Of a stretch of DNA of 59,175 nt, positions 41,888-50,289 are shown one piece after another. The notes below the pieces were generated by a model. That model made no database searches. It saw only the letters and a program-made list of their open reading frames with translations, and had not been told where the DNA came from. The first letter of the stretch is position 1; every line of letters starts with the position of its first letter. This stretch comes from Rhizobium sp. BK376. GTDB lineage: Bacteria > Pseudomonadota > Alphaproteobacteria > Rhizobiales > Rhizobiaceae. Location: positions 1-59,175 of the forward strand of contig NZ_SLZG01000027.1 in NCBI RefSeq assembly GCF_004341625.1. The letters run 5' to 3'. A program made the position numbers and the translations under genes.

Positions 41888-42313
41888 GTGAAAGCCTATG
41901 TCGTCGCCTATATCTCGACACTGTCAACGTTGGGCGGCTTGGACGCCATTTGGCTCAGCGGCATGGCGGATCGCCTCTATAGGCCCGTCATGGGCGACAT
42001 GTTGATATCGGACGCTCGGCCGGTGCCCGCCATCGCTTTCTATCTGGTCTATGCAGCGGGTCTCGTCTTCCTTGCCGTGAGGCCGGGCCTCTTGTCGGGG
42101 GCGTGGCGCATGGCTGTTCTCTTCGGCGCTGTTCTCGGTTTTACGGCCTATGCAACTTATGACCTGACGAACCAGGCGACCCTCAAGAACTGGTCGACCA
42201 TCCTCACGATCGCCGATCTCTGCTGGGGCACTTTTCTGTCTGCGGTTGCCGCTGGAGTGGGCTCCTGGATCAGCGCCCATATCGTCGGCGGAAAAGGCCT
42301 TCGGGCACCGTAA
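41888..42313 (+). CDS. DUF2177 family membrane protein
   Basis: A 141-residue membrane protein with four hydrophobic segments. The N-terminal YVVAYISTLSTLGGLDAIWL followed by DRLYRPVMGDML and the AIAFYLVYAAGLVFLAV segment match DUF2177. It starts best with GTG at 41888, preceded by GAGG; an in-frame ATG at 41834 lies inside the DUF2147 gene. DUF2177 genes often accompany the DUF1365/Cfa locus, and it ends this operon. Reaction unknown. Confidence 0.87.
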   Translation: MKAYVVAYISTLSTLGGLDAIWLSGMADRLYRPVMGDMLISDARPVPAIAFYLVYAAGLVFLAVRPGLLSGAWRMAVLFGAVLGFTAYATYDLTNQATLKNWSTILTIADLCWGTFLSAVAAGVGSWISAHIVGGKGLRAP

Positions 42314-42435
42314 ACTTAGGGTCCGTCAGGCGACAGCTGATGCTCCTTTGTGAATCGGCATAGGGTTCCGATGCCGATCGGCACGATAAACGATTGTTTT
42401 CGTTGGGACGACCGGGGTCACTGCGCAACGCCTAC

Positions 42436-42630
42436 TCACACCTGAACCTCACGTTCAAGCCGGTTGCAGTTGTCGATGCGCTGGTCAAGACATTGTCGGC
42501 GCATGATGCCGATCTCGGTCAGGGCCATGTTAAGCCAACTTGCATGCCGGAACGTATAGGGGAACTCCAAACGTCGCAAGATCCGCCGCGCCTCCCACTC
42601 AGATCGCGACACTGTGTCTTCGGAGACAAG
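42436..42630 (-). pseudogene. IS630-family transposase C-terminal fragment
   Basis: On the minus strand the frame reads EARRILRRLEFPYTFRHASW, LNMALTEIGIMRRQCLDQRI and DNCNRLEREVQV before a stop at 42436. This is the C-terminal part of IS630 transposases (usual pattern YTPKHGSWLNMAE..LSRQCLDRRI). The upstream two-thirds is missing. The flanking DNA (42314-42435) holds nothing else recognisable. Confidence 0.65.
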
Positions 42631-42699
42631 TGCGGTTGACGCGGCGGCAACTGCGCAGTCTAGATCTCAGGCGATAGCAATGGTCCGACCCGAAATTCG

Positions 42700-43293
42700 T
42701 CAATGGCTGAGAAACACATAGTCGGCGCTGTATGGCTCGGCATACAGACTGCCGGCGCTCTGGCACGCGCCCGCAAAGACGCCGCCCCTGGTGTTGAGCC
42801 GTTGAACCGTATCGACCTTGGAAAGAATCCCGTCACCGGCATGTGCAACGACGTCGAGCCGCAGAACCGGAATGTCCTTCTCCGTTGCTCCCGGCGCCTG
42901 TGCCGCCACCTTTCCCTCGATCCGCGAGCCGTCGGCCAACTCCCAGGACGGACCGGCGAAATGGCGCCGGACCGTCTTATCATTGGAGATGAGCGTCGCG
43001 ACGGGCTCGCGAAACTGCCAGCGCAATTCGCCAGCGTTATTTGCCCGGCACTGATAGATCTGCGCACCCTCACCATGTACGGTCGCGACCACCTTGGCGC
43101 CGTCGGCCGCGATGCCATTGGCAAGCGCGGCTGCTCTGGCGCCGAAAGCCGAACCGAACATGAAGGCTGCAACGAGCGCCATCGTTCCATAGATCGCGGT
43201 GGGGACCAGCAAGTCCTTCACACGCTGGCGCTGAATCTGCCTCCTGCGCGTCGCCACAACCTCAGATCGGCCGTGTTGATGATATCGCGTCAT
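42700..43293 (-). CDS. membrane-anchored DUF3455-like protein
   Basis: A 197-residue protein with an arginine-rich cytoplasmic N-terminus (ATRRRQIQRQRVKD) and one hydrophobic anchor (LVPTAIYGTMALVAAFMFGS). The outside domain reads VVATVHGEGAQIYQCRANNA, LRWQFREPVATLISNDKT and AHAGDGILSKVDTVQRLNTRG, the DUF3455 pattern. Function unknown. The ATG at 43293 is chosen because AAGGGA stands at proper distance; an ATG at 43323 is also possible. It is transcribed alone. Confidence 0.82.
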   Translation of the reverse strand: MTRYHQHGRSEVVATRRRQIQRQRVKDLLVPTAIYGTMALVAAFMFGSAFGARAAALANGIAADGAKVVATVHGEGAQIYQCRANNAGELRWQFREPVATLISNDKTVRRHFAGPSWELADGSRIEGKVAAQAPGATEKDIPVLRLDVVAHAGDGILSKVDTVQRLNTRGGVFAGACQSAGSLYAEPYSADYVFLSH

Positions 43294-43536
43294 CTCATCT
43301 TTTCCCTTGGAGTGAAGTTTCATGTCGTTTCAGGGAGTGAACGATCCTCGCGCGTTTTTATTCACGGCCCACAAAAAGATTTGACGCGCAGGTCATCCAT
43401 TTGCGAACAGCCAAACCTGTCAGAAGCCTGAAGAAGTGGTTCAGACCGCATTCAGCGACAAGGACCATAATGGTTACCAATTCCGGAGTGATCCTTGCAT
43501 TGCGCGCTGATCCGACCCGGTTTCTGGAGCACGACA

Positions 43537-43887
43537 ATGTTCAGGAAAATTGTTCTTTCAACGCTCGTCTTCGCTGCGGTTGTCGCACCGCTGTCACTGA
43601 CCCCTGGCGCTGCCAGCGCGCAGGAATTCTATGGTCGGCCCTGGCATGATAATCGCGGCTGGGGCGGCCCTTCGCCTGAGTGGCACCACCATTATCACCG
43701 TGATTACGGCGGCCTGGTTGCCGGGGGCATTGCCGCTGGCCTGGTTGGTGGTCTTATCGGTACCGCTATCGAAAACAGCGGCCCTCGCTATTACACGCCT
43801 TCGCCGCATTGCTGGTATCAGCGTCAAACGGTCCAAGACCAGTATGACAACGGCTATCACGTGGAAAGCGTCCGCGTCTGCAACTGA
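43537..43887 (+). CDS. small secreted protein with glycine zipper
   Basis: A 116-residue exported protein. Residues 1-28 are a signal peptide (IVLSTLVFAAVVAPLSLTP). It is rich in His, Gly and aromatic residues (PSPEWHHHYHRDYGG), followed by a glycine-zipper-like hydrophobic stretch (GLVAGGIAAGLVGGLIGTAI) and a C-terminal part with two cysteines (HCWYQRQ, VRVCN). Similar small proteins are common in Rhizobiales envelopes with unknown function. Start ATG at 43537. Confidence 0.8.
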   Translation: MFRKIVLSTLVFAAVVAPLSLTPGAASAQEFYGRPWHDNRGWGGPSPEWHHHYHRDYGGLVAGGIAAGLVGGLIGTAIENSGPRYYTPSPHCWYQRQTVQDQYDNGYHVESVRVCN

Positions 43888-44535
43888 TGCGGCGCGCCTT
43901 CAGAAGGGGAAATATTGTAGACGTAGCGGTTCGCTCATAGGAGGCTTCGGCCTTCGGCTGCGCCGATTTAGCAAGTGATCGAGCGCTCATCAACTATCGC
44001 AATGAGCGCCCTCTTTCACATGGCGCTGGATCCAAGGACCATCGTGAACCGACGACCCGCTTAATTGCTTCGGACCGCTCTGAGGCATCATGGCAGATTG
44101 GATAATCCCGCCGAAACCCTACTCACCGGCTCATACCTGAAGTTAGAAAAGATCACAGAGCGGCTTTCAATGAACATCGGCTGGGCAGCCTTGACCAGCT
44201 CGCACTCCACAACGCCGCTGCGAGCGGACCGGGAGGGAACCAAAGTAGCGCCAGACCGCGCGGGCGATGATCTGCGGCGGAAAGCGGTGGTTCTCATAGC
44301 TGACCGTGGGTTCGCTCGTCCCGCCCCATTATCCGCGAACCCTAAGCCACAGACAACGTGACATCGCCGGCCGGACATATGGACGCAAGCGCTCAGATCA
44401 ATTATCGCAAAATATCTTGCGACCTGGGGGCGGCCGTCCACATATGGGCTTTCAAGAGCAAGCAAGACCTCTCGTCCTTGGCATCCTGATGTGGCCGAAA
44501 TCAACAGCGTCTGGCATAAGCTACGCGCCAGCCAT
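43888..44535. other. intergenic region, no gene seen
   Basis: Convergent end of the small secreted protein gene and the large minus-strand operon. One hairpin with a weak T-rich tail (43983-44016) is listed separately. A 156-codon minus-strand frame (44088-44558) and a 98-codon plus-strand frame show no family features, and two copies of ACATATGG (near 44375 and 44450) have no evident meaning. Confidence 0.45.
43983..44016 (+). terminator. possible terminator after the small secreted protein gene
   Basis: GCGCTCAT (43983-43990) pairs perfectly with ATGAGCGC (44002-44009) across an 11-base loop and is followed by CCTCTTTC. The T tract is weak, so it is only a candidate; it sits about 95 bases after the stop. 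Confidence 0.4.
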
Positions 44536-45291
44536 CTAATCCGCAGTCCAACCACCATCCAGTAGAATGGCGCTTCCGGTCATCATCAAGGAAGCCTCGG
44601 AGGCGAGGAAAATGGCGGCGCCGACGACATCGGATAATTGGGCTAAACGTCCAAGCTTGATTTTCGACAACACACTTTCCCGGAAGGCCGGATTGTCCAG
44701 AAATGGCTTCGTCATCGGTGTCTCGACGAACGTGGGACAGATGGTGTTGACGCGGATACGGCTTGGACCAAGCTCCACGGCCAACGCCTTTGTCATACCT
44801 TCCAACGCCCATTTCGAGGCGCAGTAGAGCGACCGGTTGGTGGCGCCGACGTGCCCCATCTGCGACGAGATGTTGATGATGGATCCCTCTATCCCGGCTT
44901 TGAGCATCGTCCTGGTCATCGTCTGTGCCGCAAAATAGGCCGCCCTCAGATTGAGACCGATGACCGCATCGAAGTCGTCCTCGGTGACATCGACCATAGG
45001 CTTCGGCCGGTTCATGCCCGCATTGTTGACGAAGACATCATAGGGCGCATGTCCCGCCACAGCTGTTGCAAAGGCGGTGATATCCGTGACGTCGGCGACG
45101 CAGAGGTCGGCTTGCCCTCCGGCCCGGATCACCTCGGAGACCGCTTCCTCCAGCTCGTTGCGGCTGCGAGCGCAGAAGGTGACGAATGCCCCCTCCTGCG
45201 CCAGCGCGATCGCAACCGCCCGACCGATGCCGCGTCCGGCGCCCGTAACGAGAGCCCGCTTTCCATCCAGTCGAAAGATAGCCTTGTGCAT
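44536..45291 (-). CDS. SDR family oxidoreductase, last gene of the LacI operon
   Basis: A 251-residue classical short-chain dehydrogenase. TGAGRGIGRA lies at residues 15-24, then NNAGMN, the serine motif NISSQMGHVG, and the YCASK Tyr/Lys pair; the C-terminal GSAILLDGGWTAD is the usual family end. It would oxidise a hydroxyl group of the pathway compound with NAD(P). The ATG at 45291 shares one base with the stop of the histidinol-dehydrogenase-family gene (TAATG), so both are translated together and probably act in sequence. Confidence 0.91.
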   Translation of the reverse strand: MHKAIFRLDGKRALVTGAGRGIGRAVAIALAQEGAFVTFCARSRNELEEAVSEVIRAGGQADLCVADVTDITAFATAVAGHAPYDVFVNNAGMNRPKPMVDVTEDDFDAVIGLNLRAAYFAAQTMTRTMLKAGIEGSIINISSQMGHVGATNRSLYCASKWALEGMTKALAVELGPSRIRVNTICPTFVETPMTKPFLDNPAFRESVLSKIKLGRLAQLSDVVGAAIFLASEASLMMTGSAILLDGGWTAD

Positions 45292-46601
45292 TATTCGGCA
45301 GCCTGGCCGTAGGGCACGTTGCGGCCGCCGTAGCGTCGGACGCGCACGTTGCATTGTTCAGCATGCCCGATAAAGCCCTCGAGCATACACAGACGCGAAC
45401 CATAGGCGCCGATCATCGCCGCTGCCTCATCCGTGATCACCCGCTGGTAGCTGTGGGTCTTGAGAAACTTGCCGACCCAGAGGCCACCGGTGTAGCGGCC
45501 GGCCTTCTTCGTGGGTAGCGTGTGGTTCGTACCGATAACCTTGTCGCCATTGGCAACGTTGGTACGCGGTCCAAGGAACAGGGCGCCGTAGCTATGCATA
45601 TTTTCCAGATACCAATCGTCCCGTTCGGTCATGACCTGCACATGCTCGCTTGCGATATCGTTCGCAACCGCCAGCATCTCGTCATGGGTATCGCAGAGGA
45701 TGACCTCGCCGTAATCTTCCCAGCTGCGCGAGGCCGTATCAGCGGTGGGCAGGATTTTCAAAAGCCTGTCGATCTCGGCAAGGGTGCCCTCGGCAAGCTT
45801 ACGGCTGTTAGTCACAAGAACCGCCGGAGAGTTGTAGCCGTGTTCGGCCTGGCCGAGCAGGTCGGTCGCACAGATTTCGGAATCGACGGTATCGTCCGCG
45901 ATGACCATCGTCTCCGTTGGGCCGGCAAAGAGATCGATGCCCACACGGCCGTAGAGCTGGCGTTTCGCTTCCGCGACGAAGGCATTTCCAGGACCGACCA
46001 GCATGTCGACCGGCTTGATCGTTTCGGTGCCGAGCGCCATCGCGCCGATCGCCTGAATGCCCCCAAGGACATAGATCTCGTGCGCGCCGCCGAGATGAAT
46101 GGCCGCTATCACGGCCGGGTTGGGTTCGCCCTTGAAGGGAGGCGTGGCGGCGAGGATGCTCGGAACGCCGGCAACCGACGCGGTTGCGACCGACATGTGG
46201 GCGGAAGCGACCATCGGGAACTTGCCACCCGGGATATAGCAGCCGACCGACTGCACGGGTATGTTCTTATGGCCGAGGATGACGCCCGGGAGCGGTTCGA
46301 CTTCAATATCCAGCATCGAATCCCGCTGAGCCTGCGCGAAATTCCTGACCTGTGCTTGCGCGAACTTGATATCCTCCATGTCGCGGGTGGAAACCCGGCT
46401 CATGATGGCTTCAATTTCACCCGGCGAAAGCTTGAACGATGCCGGCGTGTAATGATCGAATTTTTCCGCCAGTTCACGAACGGCCGCATCGCCGCGCTTT
46501 TCGATATCCTTGAGGATCGCTTCGACGGTCTCACGCACCTTTGCGTCGTCTTCGGACCTCTCCGTCGCCGGCTTGCCCGTCTTCAGATGGTGAATTGCCA
46601 T
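45291..46601 (-). CDS. histidinol dehydrogenase family enzyme, HpsN-like (non-biosynthetic)
   Basis: A 436-residue NAD- and zinc-dependent alcohol dehydrogenase of the HisD family. HisD residues visible: Gln251 and His254 (LLGQAEHG), His360 (GTNHTLPT) and His413 (EGFIGHAEQ). The fourth zinc ligand of HisD, an Asp in a GLSVxDF-like stretch, is Lys378 in GLWVGKFLK. That change and the ending GRYTGGLWVGKFLKT are what I associate with sulfopropanediol 3-dehydrogenase (HpsN) and relatives, not histidine synthesis. HpsN oxidises dihydroxypropanesulfonate to sulfolactate. Context with a sugar-type importer leaves sulfonate, polyol or aminoalcohol as options. Confidence 0.88.
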   Translation of the reverse strand: MAIHHLKTGKPATERSEDDAKVRETVEAILKDIEKRGDAAVRELAEKFDHYTPASFKLSPGEIEAIMSRVSTRDMEDIKFAQAQVRNFAQAQRDSMLDIEVEPLPGVILGHKNIPVQSVGCYIPGGKFPMVASAHMSVATASVAGVPSILAATPPFKGEPNPAVIAAIHLGGAHEIYVLGGIQAIGAMALGTETIKPVDMLVGPGNAFVAEAKRQLYGRVGIDLFAGPTETMVIADDTVDSEICATDLLGQAEHGYNSPAVLVTNSRKLAEGTLAEIDRLLKILPTADTASRSWEDYGEVILCDTHDEMLAVANDIASEHVQVMTERDDWYLENMHSYGALFLGPRTNVANGDKVIGTNHTLPTKKAGRYTGGLWVGKFLKTHSYQRVITDEAAAMIGAYGSRLCMLEGFIGHAEQCNVRVRRYGGRNVPYGQAAE

Positions 46602-46673
46602 ATTGCGTCACTCCTTATGAATGGCAAAAAATGCTGCGAGGAAAGCAGGTTCTCGCCTTCGCAGCGGGGATAA

Positions 46674-47633
46674 TCAGGATTGCGACGGTTCCTTCGCGCT
46701 GCCGAAGACACGTGTCTTGAACGCACTCAGCTGGGCGAGCTTGTGGTCGCGCCAGCGGCGACGCTCGCCGAGGTCCTCGGATTTGAGGCTCTGCCGCCGT
46801 TCCTTCTCGGCGGCGGCGACCGTCTCGCTACTCCAGGGCGCCGGGTCTCGTCTGGAGAGCGCCATCTGGTGGTACATAGGGCTTAGCCGTCGGGCATAAT
46901 CGGCAATGCCGCCTGGCGCATTGAGATCGATCGTTTCGAAAGGCCCCATGAAGGACCAGCGCAGTCCCAGTCCTTGCGACACGGTTGCATCGATGTCGGC
47001 GAGGTCCGCATAGCCTTCCGCGTAGAGTGCCCATGCCTCGTTCAGCAACGCTCCCTGCAGGCGATTGAGGATGAAGCCGTCGACCTCCCGCTTCAGCTGG
47101 ACCGGAACCTGACCGATATCCGCCATCAGCGCCCTGCACGTTTCGACCGCCTTGGGTATCGTCCACGGCGCGGGAACGAGCTCGACGACCGGCACCAGAT
47201 GCGGCGGGTTGACGGGATGAGCGATCAGGAAGCGTTCACGATTGCGGCACCCCGCGGTGAACTTGGAGGCCGGAATGCCCGATGACGACGAGCCGACGCA
47301 GGCATCGGGTGGCAGCAGCGCGTCGATGTCCATCGAAATCCCGATCTTGGCCTCGACCGTTTCGAAGACGGATTCCTGAACGTAGATCGCGTCTTCGACA
47401 GCTTCGGCCAGCGTTTTCGCAAGGGTCACGCGAGACAATATCTCGTCGACATTGCCGACAAGTCCGAGATCATGCAGGCTCGAAAGCTCCTGAGCCATCC
47501 AGCCCAAAACGCGATCCGACACCTCTTTAGAGGGATCGAAAACCGAAACCTCGAAGCCTGAGCGAGCGAAGACCAACGCCCACGCCGAGCCGACCAGCCC
47601 TGCACCAACGATTGCTACCTTTCCGCCGCTCAT
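46674..47633 (-). CDS. 3-hydroxyacyl-CoA dehydrogenase family protein (L-gulonate 3-dehydrogenase/lambda-crystallin type)
   Basis: A 319-residue NAD-dependent dehydrogenase. The N-terminal dinucleotide site is VAIVGAGLVGSAWALVFARS (residues 6-25); SSSSGIPASKF and AHPVNPPHLVPVVEL carry the catalytic Ser and His, and DGFILNRLQGALLNEAW the family Asn. Members without CoA-binding extras include L-gulonate 3-dehydrogenase and carnitine dehydrogenase, which oxidise free 3-hydroxy acids. In this operon it probably oxidises a hydroxy acid formed by the HisD-family enzyme. Its ATG shares one base with the stop of the lactonase-like gene. Confidence 0.9.
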   Translation of the reverse strand: MSGGKVAIVGAGLVGSAWALVFARSGFEVSVFDPSKEVSDRVLGWMAQELSSLHDLGLVGNVDEILSRVTLAKTLAEAVEDAIYVQESVFETVEAKIGISMDIDALLPPDACVGSSSSGIPASKFTAGCRNRERFLIAHPVNPPHLVPVVELVPAPWTIPKAVETCRALMADIGQVPVQLKREVDGFILNRLQGALLNEAWALYAEGYADLADIDATVSQGLGLRWSFMGPFETIDLNAPGGIADYARRLSPMYHQMALSRRDPAPWSSETVAAAEKERRQSLKSEDLGERRRWRDHKLAQLSAFKTRVFGSAKEPSQS

Positions 47634-48523
47634 CAGGCTTTGATCCTTGTTTCCTCGCCATCGGCAAGGCAGATCTCGGTGATGCGCAGGCCATCTTCGG
47701 CAACATGGGACGGAAATGCGTCCCGAAGGCGTTCCTCGTGAACGGGGATGACGCGGCGCACCTCATAGTCGACATGGGAGAGCATCTCCTCGGTCGCAAG
47801 AACGAGGTTTGTCTGGCTTCCGACCGCCAAACCAACGGGTAGATAGATGTCGTCGAGATCGACGGCCGGGCCGGCACCCTTCAGGTTGTCGAACACATAG
47901 ACCAGGTCGCCCGCCAACACCCAGGTGTCATCGGAATTGGGCTTGCCATCGTTTCGCACTTTCACCCACATGGAGCCGTAGGTATGGCTGTCATACGCGA
48001 CATGCAGGTCGATGCCCGGCAGGACGTTTTCGCGTGCTCCGTCAACGGTAACAAGGCGCCGATCCCTTGCAAGCGCGACGCCACGCACGATGTCGCCCGG
48101 ATCGACCGCCGTCATCATCCAGCGCATGCGATCAGGCAGCGACATCGCCCAGACCCACTTGGAGATCTCGCGTTCCTGGACGTAGAATGTTGCGTTCGGA
48201 AAATCCTCGACATTGCCGAAATGGTCGAAGTGGCAATGTGTGATGAAGCAATGATCGACGTCTTCGGGTTTTACTCCGACCTTTGCCAGAACATCCCTCG
48301 GCGAGCGCCAGTTTTCGACTGCGAACTTGTCGCCGAGATGTTTGCCATATTCCTTGTTGTTGTAGCCGACATCGACCATGATCGTGTGGCCTTTGCCCTT
48401 GATCACGACGTAGCAATAGGGAAGCTTCACATATCCCTGGTTATGGGCGCCGTAGATCACGCCGCTTTTGTGGTATTTCGCCACATATGAATATTCGCAT
48501 ACCCAGATCGAATAGTCCGCCAT
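47633..48523 (-). CDS. metallo-beta-lactamase fold hydrolase (AHL-lactonase-like)
   Basis: A 296-residue binuclear zinc hydrolase. The motif HxHxDH is ITHCHFDHFGN (His96, His98, Asp100, His101), further ligands lie in DLHVAYDSHTYGS, and the C-terminal VIPVHEERL supplies the last His. The overall layout, IKGKGHTIMVDVGYNN at residues 42-57 and the length, resembles the AttM/AiiA N-acyl-homoserine lactonase group. In a catabolic operon a sugar- or hydroxy-acid-lactone is the more likely substrate than a quorum signal. It sits between the hypothetical gene and the dehydrogenase genes. Confidence 0.88.
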   Translation of the reverse strand: MADYSIWVCEYSYVAKYHKSGVIYGAHNQGYVKLPYCYVVIKGKGHTIMVDVGYNNKEYGKHLGDKFAVENWRSPRDVLAKVGVKPEDVDHCFITHCHFDHFGNVEDFPNATFYVQEREISKWVWAMSLPDRMRWMMTAVDPGDIVRGVALARDRRLVTVDGARENVLPGIDLHVAYDSHTYGSMWVKVRNDGKPNSDDTWVLAGDLVYVFDNLKGAGPAVDLDDIYLPVGLAVGSQTNLVLATEEMLSHVDYEVRRVIPVHEERLRDAFPSHVAEDGLRITEICLADGEETRIKA

Positions 48524-48544
48524 GTCGTACTCCTCCGTATCGTG

Positions 48545-49114
48545 TCAGTTTTTGGAAATCTGTGTCTCGCAGGAACAGCAGGCGTTCCGGAAATCGATCA
48601 TCGCAAGGCCGCCCTTGTCCCAGGAGCTCGCCGACAGATGCTGATATGCGGCCCGCAGGCGTTCTTCCATCAGAGCAAATTCGCCATCTGGATCCATGCT
48701 GCGTCGCCATTGCGGAAAGAAATCGAGAATAGCCCGGCACAATCGGTGGCACGTATCCAGCGCCCGCACATGCGCTGCAGGAACGCCGCGTTTTTCGGTC
48801 AGTGCTCTAAGGCGCTCCTCTGCCTCCTCGCACCGGGCTTGGCAGGCCAGAAGTTCGGGCAATTCCAGCACTTCGGCGCGCCGCGTCAACTGCGCCAGGA
48901 TCAGGAGACCGGCGATCTGGCCGACGACCCTGCGAAGCGCTTCGTAAATGGGACGAACCTCGACGGCATAGTCCACCAGATGGTCGCTTATCAGTCCGGC
49001 GAGCCCCGCTTGCGGATCGGCGGGCGGTTCGGTGCCTTCTTGAAGCAGGGCGCAATCGGGACGGTGGAGGATTGCCAACCGCTCGAATTGTTTCGCATTT
49101 CCACGCGATGTCAT
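48545..49114 (-). CDS. hypothetical protein in the LacI operon
   Basis: A 189-residue protein that I do not recognise. It is mostly helical, with Leu/Ala/Arg-rich stretches (RRVVGQIAGLLILAQLTRRA, CQARCEEAEERLRALTEKRG) and a cysteine-rich end (FRNACCSCETQ), and no signal peptide or membrane segment. Its ATG overlaps the LacI stop (ATGA), and the lactonase-like gene follows 21 bases later, so it is firmly inside the operon. The C-terminal CCxC cluster could bind a metal or form disulfides. It may be an accessory factor of the pathway or a regulator partner. Confidence 0.75.
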   Translation of the reverse strand: MTSRGNAKQFERLAILHRPDCALLQEGTEPPADPQAGLAGLISDHLVDYAVEVRPIYEALRRVVGQIAGLLILAQLTRRAEVLELPELLACQARCEEAEERLRALTEKRGVPAAHVRALDTCHRLCRAILDFFPQWRRSMDPDGEFALMEERLRAAYQHLSASSWDKGGLAMIDFRNACCSCETQISKN

Positions 49115-50154
49115 GATGCGTAACCCCGCGCTCTGGTGCTCTGACGCTCGACGAGGGCTCCCGGCGCGATCCGATGGATCTGGGGCGGAAGACGCGGCGA
49201 GGAAGACAATTTCGTCGCAAGATCGACCGTGACCGCCAGCATCTGGTCGATCGGCTGTTGCACGGTGGTCAATGAATGGGATGGCCAGGCGGCCATGGAG
49301 ACATCGTCGAAGCCGACGACAGAGAGATCGGCGGGAATCGACAGGCCCGTCGAACGGAGGCCGTCCGCAAAACCGATGCCGACGATATCGTTTGCACAAA
49401 AAACGGCATCGGGCAGGGTTTCAAGTTTTCGCGCGTTGAGCGCGGCCTGAAATCCGGCCTCATAGGTGAAGCTTCCGGCTTCGATGACGATCGGACCGGA
49501 CAATCCTCTGGCCAACGCCCGATCGGTGAAGCCACGTCCGCGTTCAACGTTGGTCGATGCATCGGGAAAGGCAGAAACATAGGCAAGCCGGGTATGCCCC
49601 AGATCAGCAAGATAATCCGCTACCATGGCGCCGCCAAGCACGTTGTCGCACGTCACGCCATGCTGGCTTTCCGCCCCCGCCAGGCGATTGAAGAAGATAC
49701 ACGGGCTTCCGGCATTTTCGCACTCGGCGATCGCGTGGGTCGACATGGGCGCGGCAACAATGACCACGAGATCGGGCTGATAGGACAAGAGAACATGGAC
49801 CGCCGCATCGACTTCGCCCGTTTCGCGTGCGGCGACCAGCATCACGTTCATCCCTTCGCGCTGCAGATCGGCCGTGAGCCGCGTCATAACTTCCGGATAG
49901 AACGGGTTGCTGAGATCGGCAACGACAACGCCAACAATCCGCGTCCGCTTGGTGATCAGGCTTTGCGCATAGGGGTTGGGCTTGTAGCCCATGGAGCGTG
50001 CCTTTTCGAGCACGACCTCTCGCGTGGCGTCCGCAACAACAGCGTCCGGGTAGAATGCGCGCGATACCGTCGAGACTGACATCCCCAGTTCCCGGGCAAC
50101 GTCCTTCACGGTAATGCGCTTCTTCGCAAGTGACTGTTTTTCGGGCCTTTTCAC
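49111..50154 (-). CDS. LacI family transcriptional regulator
   Basis: A 347-residue LacI/GalR repressor. The helix-turn-helix and hinge are at the N-terminus (VKDVARELGMSVSTVSRAFY, then MGYKPNPYAQSLITKRTRIV), followed by the periplasmic-binding-like effector domain with VVVADLSNPFYPEVM and PDAVFCANDIVGIGF, and VVGFDDVSMAAW. It lies within the operon it most likely controls, whose promoter carries a perfect LacI-type palindrome at 55156-55180. The GTG at 50154 has a GGAG site and fits the family start better than the upstream ATG at 50205. Inducer probably the imported compound. Confidence 0.92.
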   Translation of the reverse strand: MKRPEKQSLAKKRITVKDVARELGMSVSTVSRAFYPDAVVADATREVVLEKARSMGYKPNPYAQSLITKRTRIVGVVVADLSNPFYPEVMTRLTADLQREGMNVMLVAARETGEVDAAVHVLLSYQPDLVVIVAAPMSTHAIAECENAGSPCIFFNRLAGAESQHGVTCDNVLGGAMVADYLADLGHTRLAYVSAFPDASTNVERGRGFTDRALARGLSGPIVIEAGSFTYEAGFQAALNARKLETLPDAVFCANDIVGIGFADGLRSTGLSIPADLSVVGFDDVSMAAWPSHSLTTVQQPIDQMLAVTVDLATKLSSSPRLPPQIHRIAPGALVERQSTRARGYAS

Positions 50155-50251
50155 TTCAATCTCCGTGCGGTTTATTCTGATGGACGATCCATCGATTCCA
50201 CGCACACTACTTTCAATTCCAGGTTTATCCAGTTGTTCGGGTCGTCGGGGG

Positions 50252-50283
50252 CGATGATGCCGACCCTGAGACCGGCATCATCG
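50252..50283 (-). promoter_or_regulatory. hairpin after the sugar-binding-protein gene
   Basis: An 11-bp perfect stem (CGATGATGCCG, 50252-50262, with CGGCATCATCG, 50273-50283) and a 10-base loop lie directly after the binding-protein stop, before the LacI gene. On the operon strand no T run follows, so it probably protects the upstream mRNA and lowers expression of the regulator. Confidence 0.6.
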
Positions 50284-50289
50284 GTTTTG

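Noticed and set aside
45291..46601. Annotation as biosynthetic hisD
   Set aside because: The zinc-ligand Asp is replaced by Lys378 and there are no other his genes; the catabolic context fits an HpsN-like enzyme better.
45522..46673. 383-codon plus-strand frame
   Set aside because: Antisense to the histidinol-dehydrogenase-family gene with conserved active-site residues.
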